Source of the DNA: Lithobates sylvaticus
Taxonomy: Eukaryota; Chordata; Amphibia; Anura; Ranidae
NCBI GenBank assembly: GCA_028564925.1
Contig: CM053026.1
Location: forward strand, 594,948,661 to 595,012,660
Reading direction: 5' to 3'
DNA length: 64,000 bases
Notes under the pieces: model-generated
The model's database searches: none
What the model saw: the letters and a program-made list of their open reading frames with translations, nothing else
What the model was told of the DNA's origin: nothing
Part shown: in pieces, positions 1 to 11,367 of the stretch
How the letters are laid out: the number at the start of each line of letters is the position of its first letter
Position numbering within the stretch: the stretch's first letter is position 1
Position numbers and translations under genes: made by a program

Positions 1-296
1 GTGAAATGGTTGTTAATAGTCTACAGGAGATCTGCTAAAAAAAGAAATAGATGCTAATAGTCTGCAGGAGATCTGGTGAGAAAACGAAATAGATACTAAT
101 AGTCTGTAGTTGTAGTGCTAGTTCTACTGTGTTTGCATACCAAATTTGGGGTTTCTAGCTACAAGTGGCCCCGAGATACGTGGCCCCAAAGTCGGGTCAC
201 AAAATGTAATTCTCTGCTGCAGAAAAGTACTTGACATATCGCCCCTATCTTGGGGTCACTTGGTGCTAGGAACCCCACAACTTGTGGCAGGTGACG

Positions 297-492
297 TGGC
301 AAGTGGACTATCCACAACTTGGTCTCGTGGCCGGTCATGTGGCACTCGTGGCCGGTCATGTGGCACGCGTGGCCGGTCATGTGGCACGCGTGGCCGGTCA
401 CGTGGCACTCGTGGCAGGTGTCGTGCCACTCGTGGCAGGTGTCGTGCCACTCGTGGCAGGTGAACAATACACAACTTGTGGCAGGTGATGTG
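297..492. repeat. 21-bp G/T-rich minisatellite, cluster 1
   Basis: About eight imperfect copies of a unit like GTGGCACTCGTGGCCGGTCA in head-to-tail order. The later units change from GGCCGGTCA to GGCAGGTGT. Its flanks (AACTTGTGGCAGGTGA) recur at clusters 2 and 3. Confidence 0.8.
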
Positions 493-547
493 GCAAGTGG
501 ACAATGACATACAGCATATGTACTTGCCTTGCGATCGACATCCGTGT

Positions 548-690
548 TAGACGTGCAAAAAGAAAAAAATTGTTTTGTTTCGTTTTAATTTGTTAATTAA
601 TTCATTTTGTTTAGTTAGATTCGTTAAATTCGTTTTCGGATTTTGTTTCGTTTTTGACCGAATTTGAAAAATCAGTCGCATTTGAAATTA
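548..690 (+). repeat. Left inverted arm of the compound repeat
   Basis: Begins near GTGCAAAAAGAAAAAAATTG and runs through TTCGTTTTAATTTGTTAATT. The reverse complement of this text, in the same order, makes up 3240-3385. Similarity is clear but imperfect. Confidence 0.7.
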
Positions 691-1020
691 TTTCAACCGG
701 ATTTGAAAATATTTCAACCGGATTTAAAAATATTTCAACCGAATTTAAAAATATTTCTACTGGATTTGAAATTATTTCAACTGCATTAGAAACTATTTCA
801 ACCAGATTTGAAACAGTTTCTAATGCAGTTGAAATAGTTTCTAATGCAGTTGAAATATTTTCAAATCTGGTTGAAATAGTTTCTAATGCAGTTGAAATAT
901 TTTCAAATCTGGTTGAAATAGTTTCTAATGCAGTTGAAATACTTTCTAATGCAGTTGAAATAATTTCAACCAGATTTGAAAATATTTCAACTGCATTTGA
1001 AATTATTTCAACTGAATTCG
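654..1020. repeat. 21-bp A/T-rich foldback array, first copy
   Basis: Tandem 21-bp units; the sense of the unit flips near 812, where units of the form TTTCAACTGCATTAGAAACTA give way to their reverse complement. The two halves can pair into a long hairpin. Because 21 is a multiple of three, frames stay open on both strands and encode runs such as ISTALETISTRFEN. Confidence 0.8.
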
Positions 1021-1299
1021 AAAATATTTTGCGACCTGACTTTGGGTCCACGTATCTCGGGGTTACTTGGTGATATAAACCCCAAATTTGAAGAGATTGT
1101 AGTGCTAGTTCTACTGTGTTTGCATACCAAATTTGGGGTTTCTAGCTATAAGTGGCCCCGAGATATGTGGCCCCAAAGTCGGGTCACAAAATGTAATTCT
1201 CTGCTGTAGAAAAGTACTTGACATATCCCCCATATCTGGGGGTCACTTGGTGCTAGGAACCCCATAACTTGTGGCAGGTGACATGGCAAGTGGACAATC

Positions 1300-1402
1300 C
1301 ACAACTTGGTCACGTGGCAGGTCACGTGGCACTTGTGGTTGGTCACGTGGCACTCATGGCAGGTGTCTTGGCACTTGTGGCAGGTGTTGTGGCAAGTGGA
1401 CA
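1300..1402. repeat. 21-bp G/T-rich minisatellite, cluster 2
   Basis: Four to five copies of the GGTCACGTGGCACTTGTG-type unit, shorter than cluster 1. Confidence 0.7.
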
Positions 1403-1884
1403 GTGACATACAGCATATGTACTTGCCTTGCGATCGACATCCGTGACAGCCATTTCACATCTTTTTTTTTATGTGACAGATGTATATAAGTAAATAACCA
1501 TCTTCCAAAATTTATAATTCAAATAGAAAAGATTAGAACAGAATAGAAAAAAATATATAATTTAATAGCAGATCTCCTGTAGACTATTAACAGCCATTTC
1601 ACTTCTTTTTTTTTTGCAGATCTTCTGCAGACTGTTAGAATCAATTTCATTTTTTTTTTCAAAGTCGGGTCGCAAAATATTTTCGAATCCGCTTGAAATA
1701 GTATCAACGTGATTTGAAATTATTTCAACTGCATATGAAATTTTTTCAACTGCATATGAAATTTTTTCAACTGCATTTGAAATTTTTTCAACTGCATTTG
1801 AATTTTTTTCAACCAAATTCGAAAATATTTTGCGACCCGAATTTGGGTCCATGTATCTCGGGGTTACTTGGTGATAGAAATTGT

Positions 1885-2085
1885 TTCTAATGCAGATGAA
1901 ATATTTTCAAATCTGGTTGAAATAGTTTCCAATGCAGTTGAAATATTTTCAAATCTGGTTGAAATAGTTTCTAATGCAGTTGAAATAGTTTCTAATGCAG
2001 TTGAAATAATTTCAACCAGATTTGAAAATATTTCAACTGCATTTGAAAATATTTCAACTGCATTTGAAATTATTTCAACCGAATT
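1885..2085. repeat. 21-bp A/T-rich foldback array, second copy
   Basis: Same 21-bp units as 654-1020, mostly in the TTTCTAATGCAGTTGAAATA sense with a switch near 2010. It lies between the two copies of the direct duplication. Confidence 0.75.
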
Positions 2086-2367
2086 CGAAAATATTTTGCG
2101 ACCCGACTTTGGTCCACGTATCTCGGGGTCACTTGGTGATATAAACCCCAAATTTGGAGAGGTTGTAGTGCTAGTTCTACTGTGTTTGCATACCAAATTT
2201 GGGGTTTCTAGCTATAAGTGGCCCCGAGATACGTGGCCCCAAAGTCGGGTCACAAAATGTAATTCTCTGCTGTAGAAAAGTACTTGACATATGCTCCATA
2301 TCTGGGGGTCACTTGGTGCTAGGAACCCCATAACTTGTGGCAGGTGACATGGCAAGTGGACAATCCA

Positions 2368-2515
2368 CAACTTGGTCACGGGGCAGGTCACGTGGCACTT
2401 GTGGTCGGTCACGTGGCACTTGTGGTCGGTCACGTGGCACTCGTGGCCGGTCACGTGGCACTCATGGCAGGTGTCTTGGCACTTTTGGCAGGTGTTGTGG
2501 CAAGTGGACAGTGAC
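2368..2515. repeat. 21-bp G/T-rich minisatellite, cluster 3
   Basis: About six copies of GGTCACGTGGCACTTGTGGTC-like units. Copy number differs among the three clusters, consistent with unequal change of repeat number. Confidence 0.7.
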
Positions 2516-2839
2516 ATACAGCATATGTACTTGCCTTGCGATCGACATCCGTGACAGCCATTTCACATCTTTTTTTTTAAGTGACAGATGTGTATAATAA
2601 ATAACCATCTTCCAAAATGTATAATTCAAATAGAAAAGATTAGAACAGAATAGAAAAAAATATATAATTTAATAGCAGATCTCCTGTAGACTATTAACAG
2701 CCATTTCACTTCTTTTTTTTTTTGCAGATCTTCTGCAGACTGTTAGAATCAATTTCATTTTTTTTTTCAAAGTCGGGTCGCAAAATATTTTCGAATCCGC
2801 TTGAAATAGTATTAACATGATTTGAAATGATTTCAACTG

Positions 2840-3265
2840 CATTTGACATTTTTTCAACCGAATTCGAAAATATTTTGCGACCCGACTTTGGGTCCACGTA
2901 TCTCGGGGTTACTTGGTGATAGAAACACCAAATTTGGAGAGGTTATAGTGCTAGTTCTACTGTGTTTGTATACCAAATTTGGGGTTTCTAGCTATAAGTG
3001 GCCCCGGGATATGTGGCCCCAAATTCGGGTCGCAAAATGTCAAGCACTTTTCTGCAGCAGAGAATGACATTTTTCGACCCGACTTTGGGGCCACATATCT
3101 CGGGGCCACTTGTAGCTAGAAACCCCAAATTTGGTATGCAAACACAGTAGAACTAGCACTACAACATATCCAAATTTGGTGTTTCTATCACCAAGTAACC
3201 CCGAGATACGTGGACCCAAAGTCGGGTCGCAAAATATTTTCGAATTCGAAAATCAGTTGAAAACT
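2840..3265. repeat. Large imperfect palindrome closing the compound repeat
   Basis: Text from CGAATTCGAAAATATTTT through GGGTCGCAAAATGTCAAGCA reads back in reverse complement after a centre near 3053, ending with AAAATATTTTCGAATTCG. Arms are about 200 bp, with an insertion in the left arm. It gives the compound element its inverted symmetry. Confidence 0.75.
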
Positions 3266-3385
3266 AAACGAAATCCGAAAACGAATTTAACAAATGTAAC
3301 GAATCTAACTAAACGAAATTAATTAATTAACGAATTAAAACGAAACTAAACGAAACGAATTTTTTCCTTTTGCACATGTCTATGC
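3240..3385 (-). repeat. Right inverted arm of the compound repeat
   Basis: Reverse-complement partner of 548-690, ending at CCTTTTGCACATGTCTAT. This is the best candidate for the right boundary of the element. Confidence 0.7.
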
Positions 3386-4545
3386 GGTAGCGCAAACCGT
3401 AGTCTGAATAGGACTTTAATCTAAAAAGCAGTTTACTGTATGTAAGATATCCACAACCAATGGAAGACAATATATCTAAATTTTGTTCTTAGACCTATAG
3501 TTATTTGTTAATCTGCTTTCTGAAGAATGCCTCTCAGCGGTAATTGATAAACTTGATTAAACATAACTCTCACTAGCTTGTGTTATTTCTAAGTTTTTTT
3601 AAGCCTTTAATGCTGACAGGCTTTTCAGCATTCTATTGTTCAGCAAATGGGAGAATTATATTCGTTCTGCTAGCTTCAGCTAGTGCCATTGGGTGCACTG
3701 ATAAGACTTTATTTTATAATAAATAACTATAGAATTTAATCAGAGTTTATAGCTTGAATAGCAAAGTCTGTGTGTTCCTAGTCACCAAGCTCGAAAATAA
3801 ATGATAATTTGAATCCATACAGAATTTGTGAGCATGGAAATGTATATAAATATTTGGCATTTTCTATTTTCTTTCCTTCTGCATTTGCTGCATAGCCATA
3901 GGCAAAGTGATTGTTCTCAGCACAAACTTTATATATTTCAACTTGTAGACAAAAGGCTTGGAACAGAATTTAGCCCACACAGAGGCTGGTTGAACTGTCA
4001 AAAGATTCTTCTGAATCAGAGATGCACAACCTATAGGTTTTGATACCAACCTTAATTTCAAAATCAATTTCTTTCATGTTTCAATATTATGAAATACGGG
4101 TATTGCATGTATTCTTTAGTGTTCTCTTGAGAACAACACATTTCTGAGCTTCAGAAAAAAGGACAATAGGCGGTCTTAATGAACCACACACAGATATTCA
4201 GTGTCTGGGCACACACATTACTGAGCAAAAACTTGTATAGACATGTCAATAAAATATGGAAAGTGTCACTATCTTTGTGTGCAGGTGACAGCAGGTGATG
4301 TCAAAAGCGAGCGATAGTTGTCATGAAGAATAGTGATCCTCAAACTCTAAGTGAGATTTCTAAGGAGGTTCATGAGGTTTCTAAGGACGTTCATGAGATT
4401 CTTACCTGAAACAAAGAAAAGAAATGCTGCTGGTAAGAGTCAAGGTTTGTTTTTTCCAATAAGATTAGAGAGTAACATATATCAGGTTGCTATAGACAGC
4501 TTATTTCTTTTCCTCCAAATATCAATCAGCTCTAAAATAAGAGTG
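3386..4545. other. Unassigned A/T-rich stretch, no gene seen
   Basis: No repeat I recognise and no convincing exon. Short frames here lack homology I can name. A small tandem of about 23 bp (TTTCTAAGGA.GTTCATGAG) lies at 4355-4402. Confidence 0.5.
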
Positions 4546-4548
4546 TAA

Positions 4549-4971
4549 TGCCGCGTACACGCGATCGGAAATTCGCTCAGCAAAAGACCGATGAGAGCTT
4601 TTGGTCGGAAAATGAGACCGTGTGTATGCTCCATCCGACTTTTGCTGGCCGAATTCCTGCCAGCAAAAGATTGAGAGCAGGTTCTCTATTTTTCGGTCGG
4701 AAAAGGTTCCGATCGGAAATTCCGATCGTCTGTACCAATTCCGACGCGCAAAATTCCTACGCATGCTCAGAAACAATAGACACATGCTCGGAAGTATTGA
4801 ACTTAATTTTCTCGGCTCGTCGTAGTGTTGTACGTCACCGCGCTCTTGACGGTCGAAAGTTCTGCAAACTTTTGTGTGACCGTGTGTATGCAAGCCAAGC
4901 TTGAGCGGAATTATGTCGGAAAAACCATCCAAGATTTTTCCAACGGAAAATCCGCTCGTGTGTACGCGGCA
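4549..4971. mobile_element. PIF/Harbinger-like MITE, copy A
   Basis: Starts TGCCGCGTACAC and ends GTGTACGCGGCA, with TAA directly outside both ends (4546-4548 and 4972-4974). A 3-bp TAA target duplication is typical of PIF/Harbinger elements. The body is full of CGGAAA/TTCCG words and has no transposase, so it is non-autonomous (423 bp). It is related to the elements at 12484, 20496 and 63781. An open frame covering most of it on the minus strand is not a gene. Confidence 0.75.
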
Positions 4972-5054
4972 TAAATGGATCACAAAATGTAAAGAAATAC
5001 AAATGTGTGGTATACAGCTTTCTAATTATCCCAGTGGTATAAATAAAAACACCT

Positions 5055-5467
5055 TTGACTAATGCATGGGTCAAATTCCAAACTCATTTTCTTTCAAAAA
5101 TCTGAAATTTTGTGCGTTTTGTGATCTGATGGTGCCACCATTGATTTCAAAATTTGACCAACCAAGCCTTCAATTTCTGCTCATGTTTCTACAGAAATTT
5201 TTTTTCATGGCTGCGAATGTTCTTTTCTTTCCAGGAATTTTCTATTCTTGTGCTCATGCGCATTTCTTTTTTGATTATATTTCTCCCATCATTGATTAGA
5301 AAATGGCAAAAATTTTTTTTTTAAATTTCCAACATGCCCTATCACTCAAGTTCGATGGCAGCACGAAAGTCGGCCATTGCCGTGGCCCACTAATGGTGGG
5401 AAATTTGAACAAAAATTATTTTCAAAGGAAATCCTTTTGGACTTCGAACCATGTATGGCTGGCCTTA
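5055..5467. mobile_element. Degraded TIR element with CCATACAT-type ends
   Basis: The right end, CATGTATGGCTGGCCTTA, is the reverse complement of the left end type of the small MITE at 13020 (TAAGCTGGCCATACAT). The left end here (AATGCATGGGTCAAATTCC) is a worn version. I see no coding capacity. Confidence 0.45.
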
Positions 5468-5716
5468 GTTAAAATAATTTGTTAAATTTGTGTGCCCGGG
5501 CTAAAAGGCTATAGCACCAACTGTTCACAAAGGGGTGCTTCGTACCAGCCGCCTATTTCCCCCACAGTTGCAGACTGAACCCTGTGCTGAAAAAATGACA
5601 GACAGTAAAATAACTGAATCTGGATGGAGGCTGTAGGATCAAATAAAACAGTTCTTACCTAATGCAAAAAAGGTGAAGCCAACCAATTACAATTCATCTT
5701 TTACTGGTCTGAATTT

Positions 5717-6205
5717 TTTTTTTTTTTAAACAGTTGCCTTTATTAAACATGTATAGCAGCATGGACAATTAAAGGTACACATAAACCAAATCAAGTGGTC
5801 AATAAACAACAAAATAAACACTATAGATTAATGGTCTCAGGATGCAATCATTAATCCAAAACAGTTCGATGATTAGTCTAAGAAACAGCCTAAGAAAATA
5901 TGTCAGCGAAGAATCCGACATTACCATAGACTGAATCAGAGCTAAAAGAAGAGAGACAAGGAGAAAGGGGGGTGTATGGTAAGTATAGGGAAAAGGAAGA
6001 AGGGGGAGAAAGAGAGGGGGAAGGGGAGGGTAAAGGAAGGGAACAGAGGGGGGCATGAAGAGGGGGGAGGAGATAAAGGAATGCTGTGGGAAAGAAATTC
6101 TGCAGGTAGGTAGGGTACTATACACAAGGTACAATAAATAACCCTCAGTTATATACAGGGAGATATCAACACCTAAACAGTAATGCCCTAGCCCAAATTT
6201 GACTA
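5717..6205 (-). mobile_element. 5'-truncated retroposon (LINE 3' end) with poly(A) and target duplication
   Basis: Read on the minus strand this is a 3'-untranslated-like segment with a long pyrimidine tract, AATAAA (5738-5743 on the plus strand as TTTATT), then a poly(A) run. The same 10 bases, GTCTGAATTT, flank it at 5707-5716 and 6206-6215. A poly(A) tail plus direct target duplication is what LINE-driven retroposition leaves. An L1/Tx1 3' end is the likely source, but no coding part remains to prove the family. Confidence 0.65.
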
Positions 6206-6215
6206 GTCTGAATTT

Positions 6216-6769
6216 AATAAACAAAATTCTAGTTGGGTGGTGAAGGTTACTACACTTTACAACTTTCAGTGTTATTAAAAAAATCTAAATATTAGTTTTG
6301 ATGTGTAGTCCTACAAAATAAAAATAAAATCTATATATATTTTCTGTTGTTTTTTTTCAAGCCTATTTAATTAGGTGCACTAATGCGAAATGCATCATTT
6401 CATTTTTATGTTAATTCTGTCATTTTGATTTGAATAAATTGCAATAGACTCAATTCCAAAAGCTTTAACATGAAGATAAAGCTTTCTGATTATCCATGTG
6501 ACTGTAATTTTCAACTCTCTTTGGACTGAAAAAAACTGTCACTTTTTTGGGGGAAAATATACATACTTATCCTGGTGTGTTAGCTTTGTGAGTTAAGCTG
6601 CATGCTTTAATTGTCTGAATAACAGAAATGGTCCTTTCCATGTGCAGGCAGTGTTGGGGAAAATGACCACAACCATCATCTAGTAAAGGCTTCCAGTGTC
6701 TAGTAGGCACACAAATAATGATTGCACACAAGTTTTTTTCAACTGAAAAAAATAAATTTCTTTAATTAT
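6216..6769. other. Unassigned A/T-rich stretch
   Basis: No gene, RNA or recognisable mobile element. Short A/T runs only. Confidence 0.5.
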
Positions 6770-7125
6770 ATCAATGTTTTAACTTAATATCCATACCAGA
6801 CCTGAAGGGCCTGGTAATTGAATTTGGGGGAACCCCACGCATTTTTTTTTTTTTCATCAATGAGTTTCAGTGACTGTTCTCTGTATTACAGGAGCCGACA
6901 ATTCATTATAGCCGCGAGTGCTTTTAAATAGCTTTTTTTTCCTGCAGAAATTACACTTTGTGACAAACTGACAATAACTTTCGTCATTACATTGCTGAAC
7001 ACTGAACTCTAACCCAAACATACAGTAAATTGTTTGGGTTTGGGTTCGGGTCCGGGACCCAAAAACCCAAAAGTCCGGTACGAACCCGAACTATACAGTT
7101 CGGGTTCGTTCAACCCTACTCATGT
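6770..7125 (-). repeat. Dispersed repeat, GTTCGGGTTCG...GGTCTGGTATGG family, inverted copy
   Basis: On the minus strand it starts AGGGTTGAACGAACCCGAAC, passes through CACTCGCGGCTATAATG, and ends with CCTTCAGGTCTGGTATGG followed by ATATTAAG. The same landmarks occur in the same order at 45741-46330 on the plus strand. The terminal part is self-complementary (GTTCGGGT / ACCCGAAC). Class not proven; a hAT-type origin is possible. Confidence 0.6.
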
Positions 7126-8900
7126 ACTAAAATGTAATATACAGTATTAGAGTTTACCCATCCTTAGATATGGTGGCTGCATTAGTTTTCTTTTCAGTTT
7201 TTTTCCACCTGGTGACCCTGGACAGACACTTTCTGTCCTAGATTGACAATTCTCATTCACCGCACTATAAAGGGGCATCTTTGTCACACTAGGACAGAAA
7301 GCATGTAAGGATTACAGAACGCCTCCCTTTCTCCTCATCTCCATAACATGGGGATGCTCTGTAGTTCACAGAGAAAAGAGCTGATTAAGATTGCTTTAGT
7401 ATGTAAGTAAGTGTATGAGCTCATTGGATTTTAGAAAGAATCCAGATATTTTGCACTTATTGAGCAGATATAAGAAAACTCTTTCAATTGTATATTTAAA
7501 AGACCGCAAGGAAACAAATAAGAGAAGTTAATAGTTAGAGTTTACATACATGTCAAGCTGACCACATCATATTTCATCACACCAAAATACAAAACTATAA
7601 GTAATATTTATATAGTGTTTATCTCAATCTCATATAGTATCCAAAATGTTAAATGTAATTGAAGTCAAAATGTAATTTTCTAGTTCTGAATACAGTGGGG
7701 AAGGCTTAGAACACTTGGAGGGGTTTCTATTGTCTATTTTCTCTGGGGACACCAGGAGAGAAAGTGAGGGGGAAACCATCAATGGAACAGCAAAATAAGG
7801 TATATCTACCCATGAGTATACTTTTTCCAGTGATAACTTGCAGTAGTAGAATGTCTTTATTTTCGTGGGATATTTCTACTTACGTTCTCTTGTGTCTCTG
7901 TGGACAGTATATACCATTGAAATCTTCCCAATGCCTCTAAAGTGATAGCAAATATAACTTTTATATTTAGCTATAGAAGTTGGAAGGACAAGTCATTATC
8001 ACTTTGGGTTGTCAATGTGCTGTAGCTGCCAGATCGGCTGTTCTACTGATTTTATTCAGTTTTAAAACATGTTGTACAGGTATGCTACAAGAGAAAGAAC
8101 ATCTAAAACATCTGGTACAACTAAAACCAACACTATAAGGACACACAAAATAGGTATTTCCTTCTTCATATGTTAAATCAGAAGAATTGTATTTTGATTT
8201 CTGACCACATATGTGCTGATAATGTGTCTATATTTTAAATTTTATTTTAATGTAACTAGTGTTTTTAGATATATTTTTTTCATTTTCTAATAGAAATTGA
8301 TTTAATCCAAACTAAAGATTTACTGTGTGAGTTCTCAAAACACAGAAATTTGAAAAAAAAATACGTATAAGAGTTATTTTTATAGCGTATTGGAAGTACA
8401 GGGTAATAAAAGATTAATAAGGTTAGCTACTTTCAAGTTGGCCATAATCCTTGGCAGGCAGTACTGAGAAGCCAGGCCACAACACAAACACTTCCAAACA
8501 TCTCTAGAGGAACAAAGATAAAATGGAAGAATCCCACTGTGAGACTTCATGGTCTTAGAAGCGCTGGCTAGAGGTTTTTTTTTTTTAACTTGGCAACTTG
8601 GCAAGAATCATTGGCAAATTTGAATTTGTTTGAACTAAATCCATGGAGTGATGGACATGACCCTGAAAACACAGACATAGTAGCCCACGCCAGTATGTGT
8701 ACTCAATGCTCACACCAGACAAGAGATTACTCATGAAATCAAAGAGAAAAACATAAATGAGAAAATGTCCTGGGTCCAACTTTCAGTTTAGTTATAAATG
8801 TATTCATTGCTTTCTATTCTGTTTTCACTTGGATTCAGTGTTAAGGCTGATTAAAGGCTTTTAGTCATGGATGGTGCACAATTTTAACTTCATTCCATAG
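7126..8900. other. Mostly unassigned; fragment of a dispersed repeat at 7680-7830
   Basis: 7680-7830 contains GGAGAGAAAGTGAGGGGG and CATCAATGGAAC, which match the reverse complement of text at 53750-53830, so both are copies of one repeat. The rest shows no gene or repeat that I can name. The frames at 8380-8780 look random. Confidence 0.45.
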
Positions 8901-8901
8901 G

Positions 8902-9804
<903 letters not shown>

Positions 9805-9835
<31 letters not shown>

Positions 9836-9846
9836 TATATATTTAT

Positions 9847-9876
<30 letters not shown>
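9805..9876. repeat. (AT)n then (GA)n microsatellite
   Basis: The AT run resumes after the inserted element and passes into a run of GA dinucleotides at about 9849-9876. Confidence 0.9.
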
Positions 9877-9877
<1 letters not shown>

Positions 9878-10565
9878 AGCATTATGTATTCCTCTTTGCT
9901 CCCAGCAGTAAATGGATTTCTTGGCAAAGTAAAGGGAAAGTTAGTATATGTCGTATGGAGGGAGGAGTGCTTACAAAGTTTATAGAATACAGTGCTGGAT
10001 AATGTCTTTTTCTAAATTGTCTATTTTAAAGAAAATGCATTTTTATGGTCAAGAAAGAAATTGTTTATATACTGTCGTACCCAGAGGTACTTCCTCCCTT
10101 TAGTAAGATAACACTGCTTCTATCGGGACATTGTTAATGTCTGGAAGAAGTATCACATACCTGGCAGATACTCAGATGCACCTCCAGTCCCAGCACTCCT
10201 AAATGGAGTAACACATGATTTAAGTGCATCAAAATAGCAATAATGCCTGTTTCGAGTATCAGGAGCCATTAGAACTGTGCAGAGAGTTTATGTCCATTGG
10301 GGATCTGAGGCAAAGCAGTTGTGGTAAGCAAATCAGGGATAAACAAGTACAGTATATAGTTGGAGAAAATGCCCAGCCAATGTCAGCAACAGGCTGAGAG
10401 CAAGAAATAGTGTGCAGCAAGCAGAAGAAGGTTGAAGGGACAGGCCACAGTTAGTAACAATGGTAATGAGGGCCAAACCAAGGTCAGGAGTGGGTGAGGC
10501 CAAAGCAGGTCATCAACGGAAAACTAGTTTTATAATGAAACACAAGGAAAAGGTGAAATAGGGGC
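9877..10565. other. Unassigned stretch
   Basis: No coding or repeat signal that I can name; 10240-10560 is purine-rich and looks like worn repeat. Confidence 0.45.
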
Positions 10566-10647
10566 AGAGCTGCAGCTAGATGCAACTCATTCCATGCTGT
10601 GCCATGCCTAGAACAGCATGGGATGAGACATGTCTAGCTGCAGCTCT
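10566..10647. other. Long imperfect hairpin, precursor-microRNA-sized
   Basis: AGAGCTGCAGCTAGA (10566-10580) pairs perfectly with TCTAGCTGCAGCTCT (10633-10647). After a small internal loop, CTCATTCCATGCTGT pairs with ACAGCATGGGATGAG with one G-T wobble, leaving a loop of about 12 bases. The size and shape fit a microRNA precursor, but a small foldback element would look the same. No known microRNA seed is recognised. Confidence 0.4.
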
Positions 10648-10926
10648 TCACAGCATTGATTCTTCCCATTGGCCTGCACAATACAGCATATTTCATCCTG
10701 CTCCAAAGAGCAGAACCTTGGATCATCTGAGTGATCCCCTGCCTACTTGATCATTTATGTTGCATCCAAAGTGTACCTCTGTGCTCTCTGGCAGGCTGGA
10801 CAAGTACTCCTGAAGGGTGTTATTTCTATTTGTCAGAATACTTTGATTACTATGATAGAAGAAGTTAAGTTAGATTTTCCTTTGACTCATCAAGACTTTC
10901 ATGAGGGGTGTGGCTGGCAAGTGAGG

Positions 10927-10936
10927 AAGATGGCCG
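10927..10936 (+). promoter_or_regulatory. YY1-like site in the LINE leader
   Basis: AAGATGGCCG matches the YY1-binding word known from the 5' end of mammalian L1, where it helps set the transcription start. It lies about 20 bases after the probable LINE start. The role here is inferred. Confidence 0.5.
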
Positions 10937-11052
10937 CAGCTTGAGAGAGCTCTCGGAGCATATTTCACATACAGGCTACTTGCAGAGGCTTACAGCAGCA
11001 AAAACCCACAACATCACTTGCTGAACCCCGGGAAAGGCTCAAGCATCCAGCC

Positions 11053-11367
11053 ATGGGGAAAAGGAAGGTGCCGCATGGCCCCCGCAAAGTTAATCGACTT
11101 CTTAAATTCTGCCAGCTCTTCCTCTCTCCAAGATGGTCCCACTCTCCAGCATCTTCCACTAACAACTCTCCTCACAAGCTTAAACAGATGGCAAGCTCAC
11201 AGGGTGGCTTCTCCTCTGTTTTCCATCACTCACAGGGCACTGAGTCCCCTACTGTTAGCCCTCAGATGACCAAAAGATTGCACATGGCTTTTCAACATGA
11301 CGCAGGTGAGCACAATTTTACTACCAGCTCTTTAGATGATATGATTTCACATTACCTTCTTACTTAA
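11053..11367 (+). pseudogene. LINE ORF1-like N-terminal remnant
   Basis: An open frame of 104 codons starts MGKRKVPHGPRKV, a basic start of the kind seen in L1/Tx1 ORF1 proteins, which bind the LINE RNA. It has no coiled coil or RNA-binding fold before its stop, so it is only the beginning of the protein. The next LINE text downstream belongs to the endonuclease, so an internal deletion or heavy decay is likely. Confidence 0.45.

Larger units (their letters stand above)
1018..2918 (+). repeat. Direct duplication of a ~0.83-0.86 kb unit
   Basis: 1018-1880 and 2086-2918 carry the same modules in the same order: GCGACC.GACTTTGG, the AGTGCTAGTTCTACTGTG text, the CCATATCTGGGGGTCACTT text, the 21-bp minisatellite, GCGATCGACATCCGTGACAG, then two T-runs ending in CAAAGTCGGGTCGCAAAATA. 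The first copy is followed by a second 21-bp foldback module (1885-2085). Confidence 0.75.
1..3385. repeat. Compound satellite-like block with 21-bp periodicity and inverted ends
   Basis: Nearly every base belongs to a repeated module. The modules are a G/T-rich 21-bp minisatellite, an A/T-rich 21-bp foldback module (themes TTGAAATA.TTTC and its complement), a module around CCCCGAGATACGTGGCCCCAAA, and a T-rich linker. The modules recur in the same order, so the block looks like tandem units of one element family. The left end runs off the window. Arms at 548-690 and 3240-3385 are inverted copies of each other, so 548-3385 may be one large inverted-end element, with 1-547 part of a neighbouring unit. 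I see no transposase. Open frames on both strands are by-products of the 21-bp period. Confidence 0.8.

Noticed and set aside
611-1073. Overlapping open frames of about 140 codons on both strands (ISTALETISTRFEN-type repeats)
   Set aside because: They follow from a 21-bp repeat unit with no stop in phase. Both strands are open at once and the peptide is pure repeat.
4522-4983. 153-codon minus-strand frame
   Set aside because: Covers a Harbinger-like MITE end to end, including both TIRs; not a gene.
7020-7120. Telomere-like GGGTT repeats
   Set aside because: GGGTTTGGGTTCGGGTCCGGG is the self-complementary end of a dispersed repeat, not a (TTAGGG)n run.
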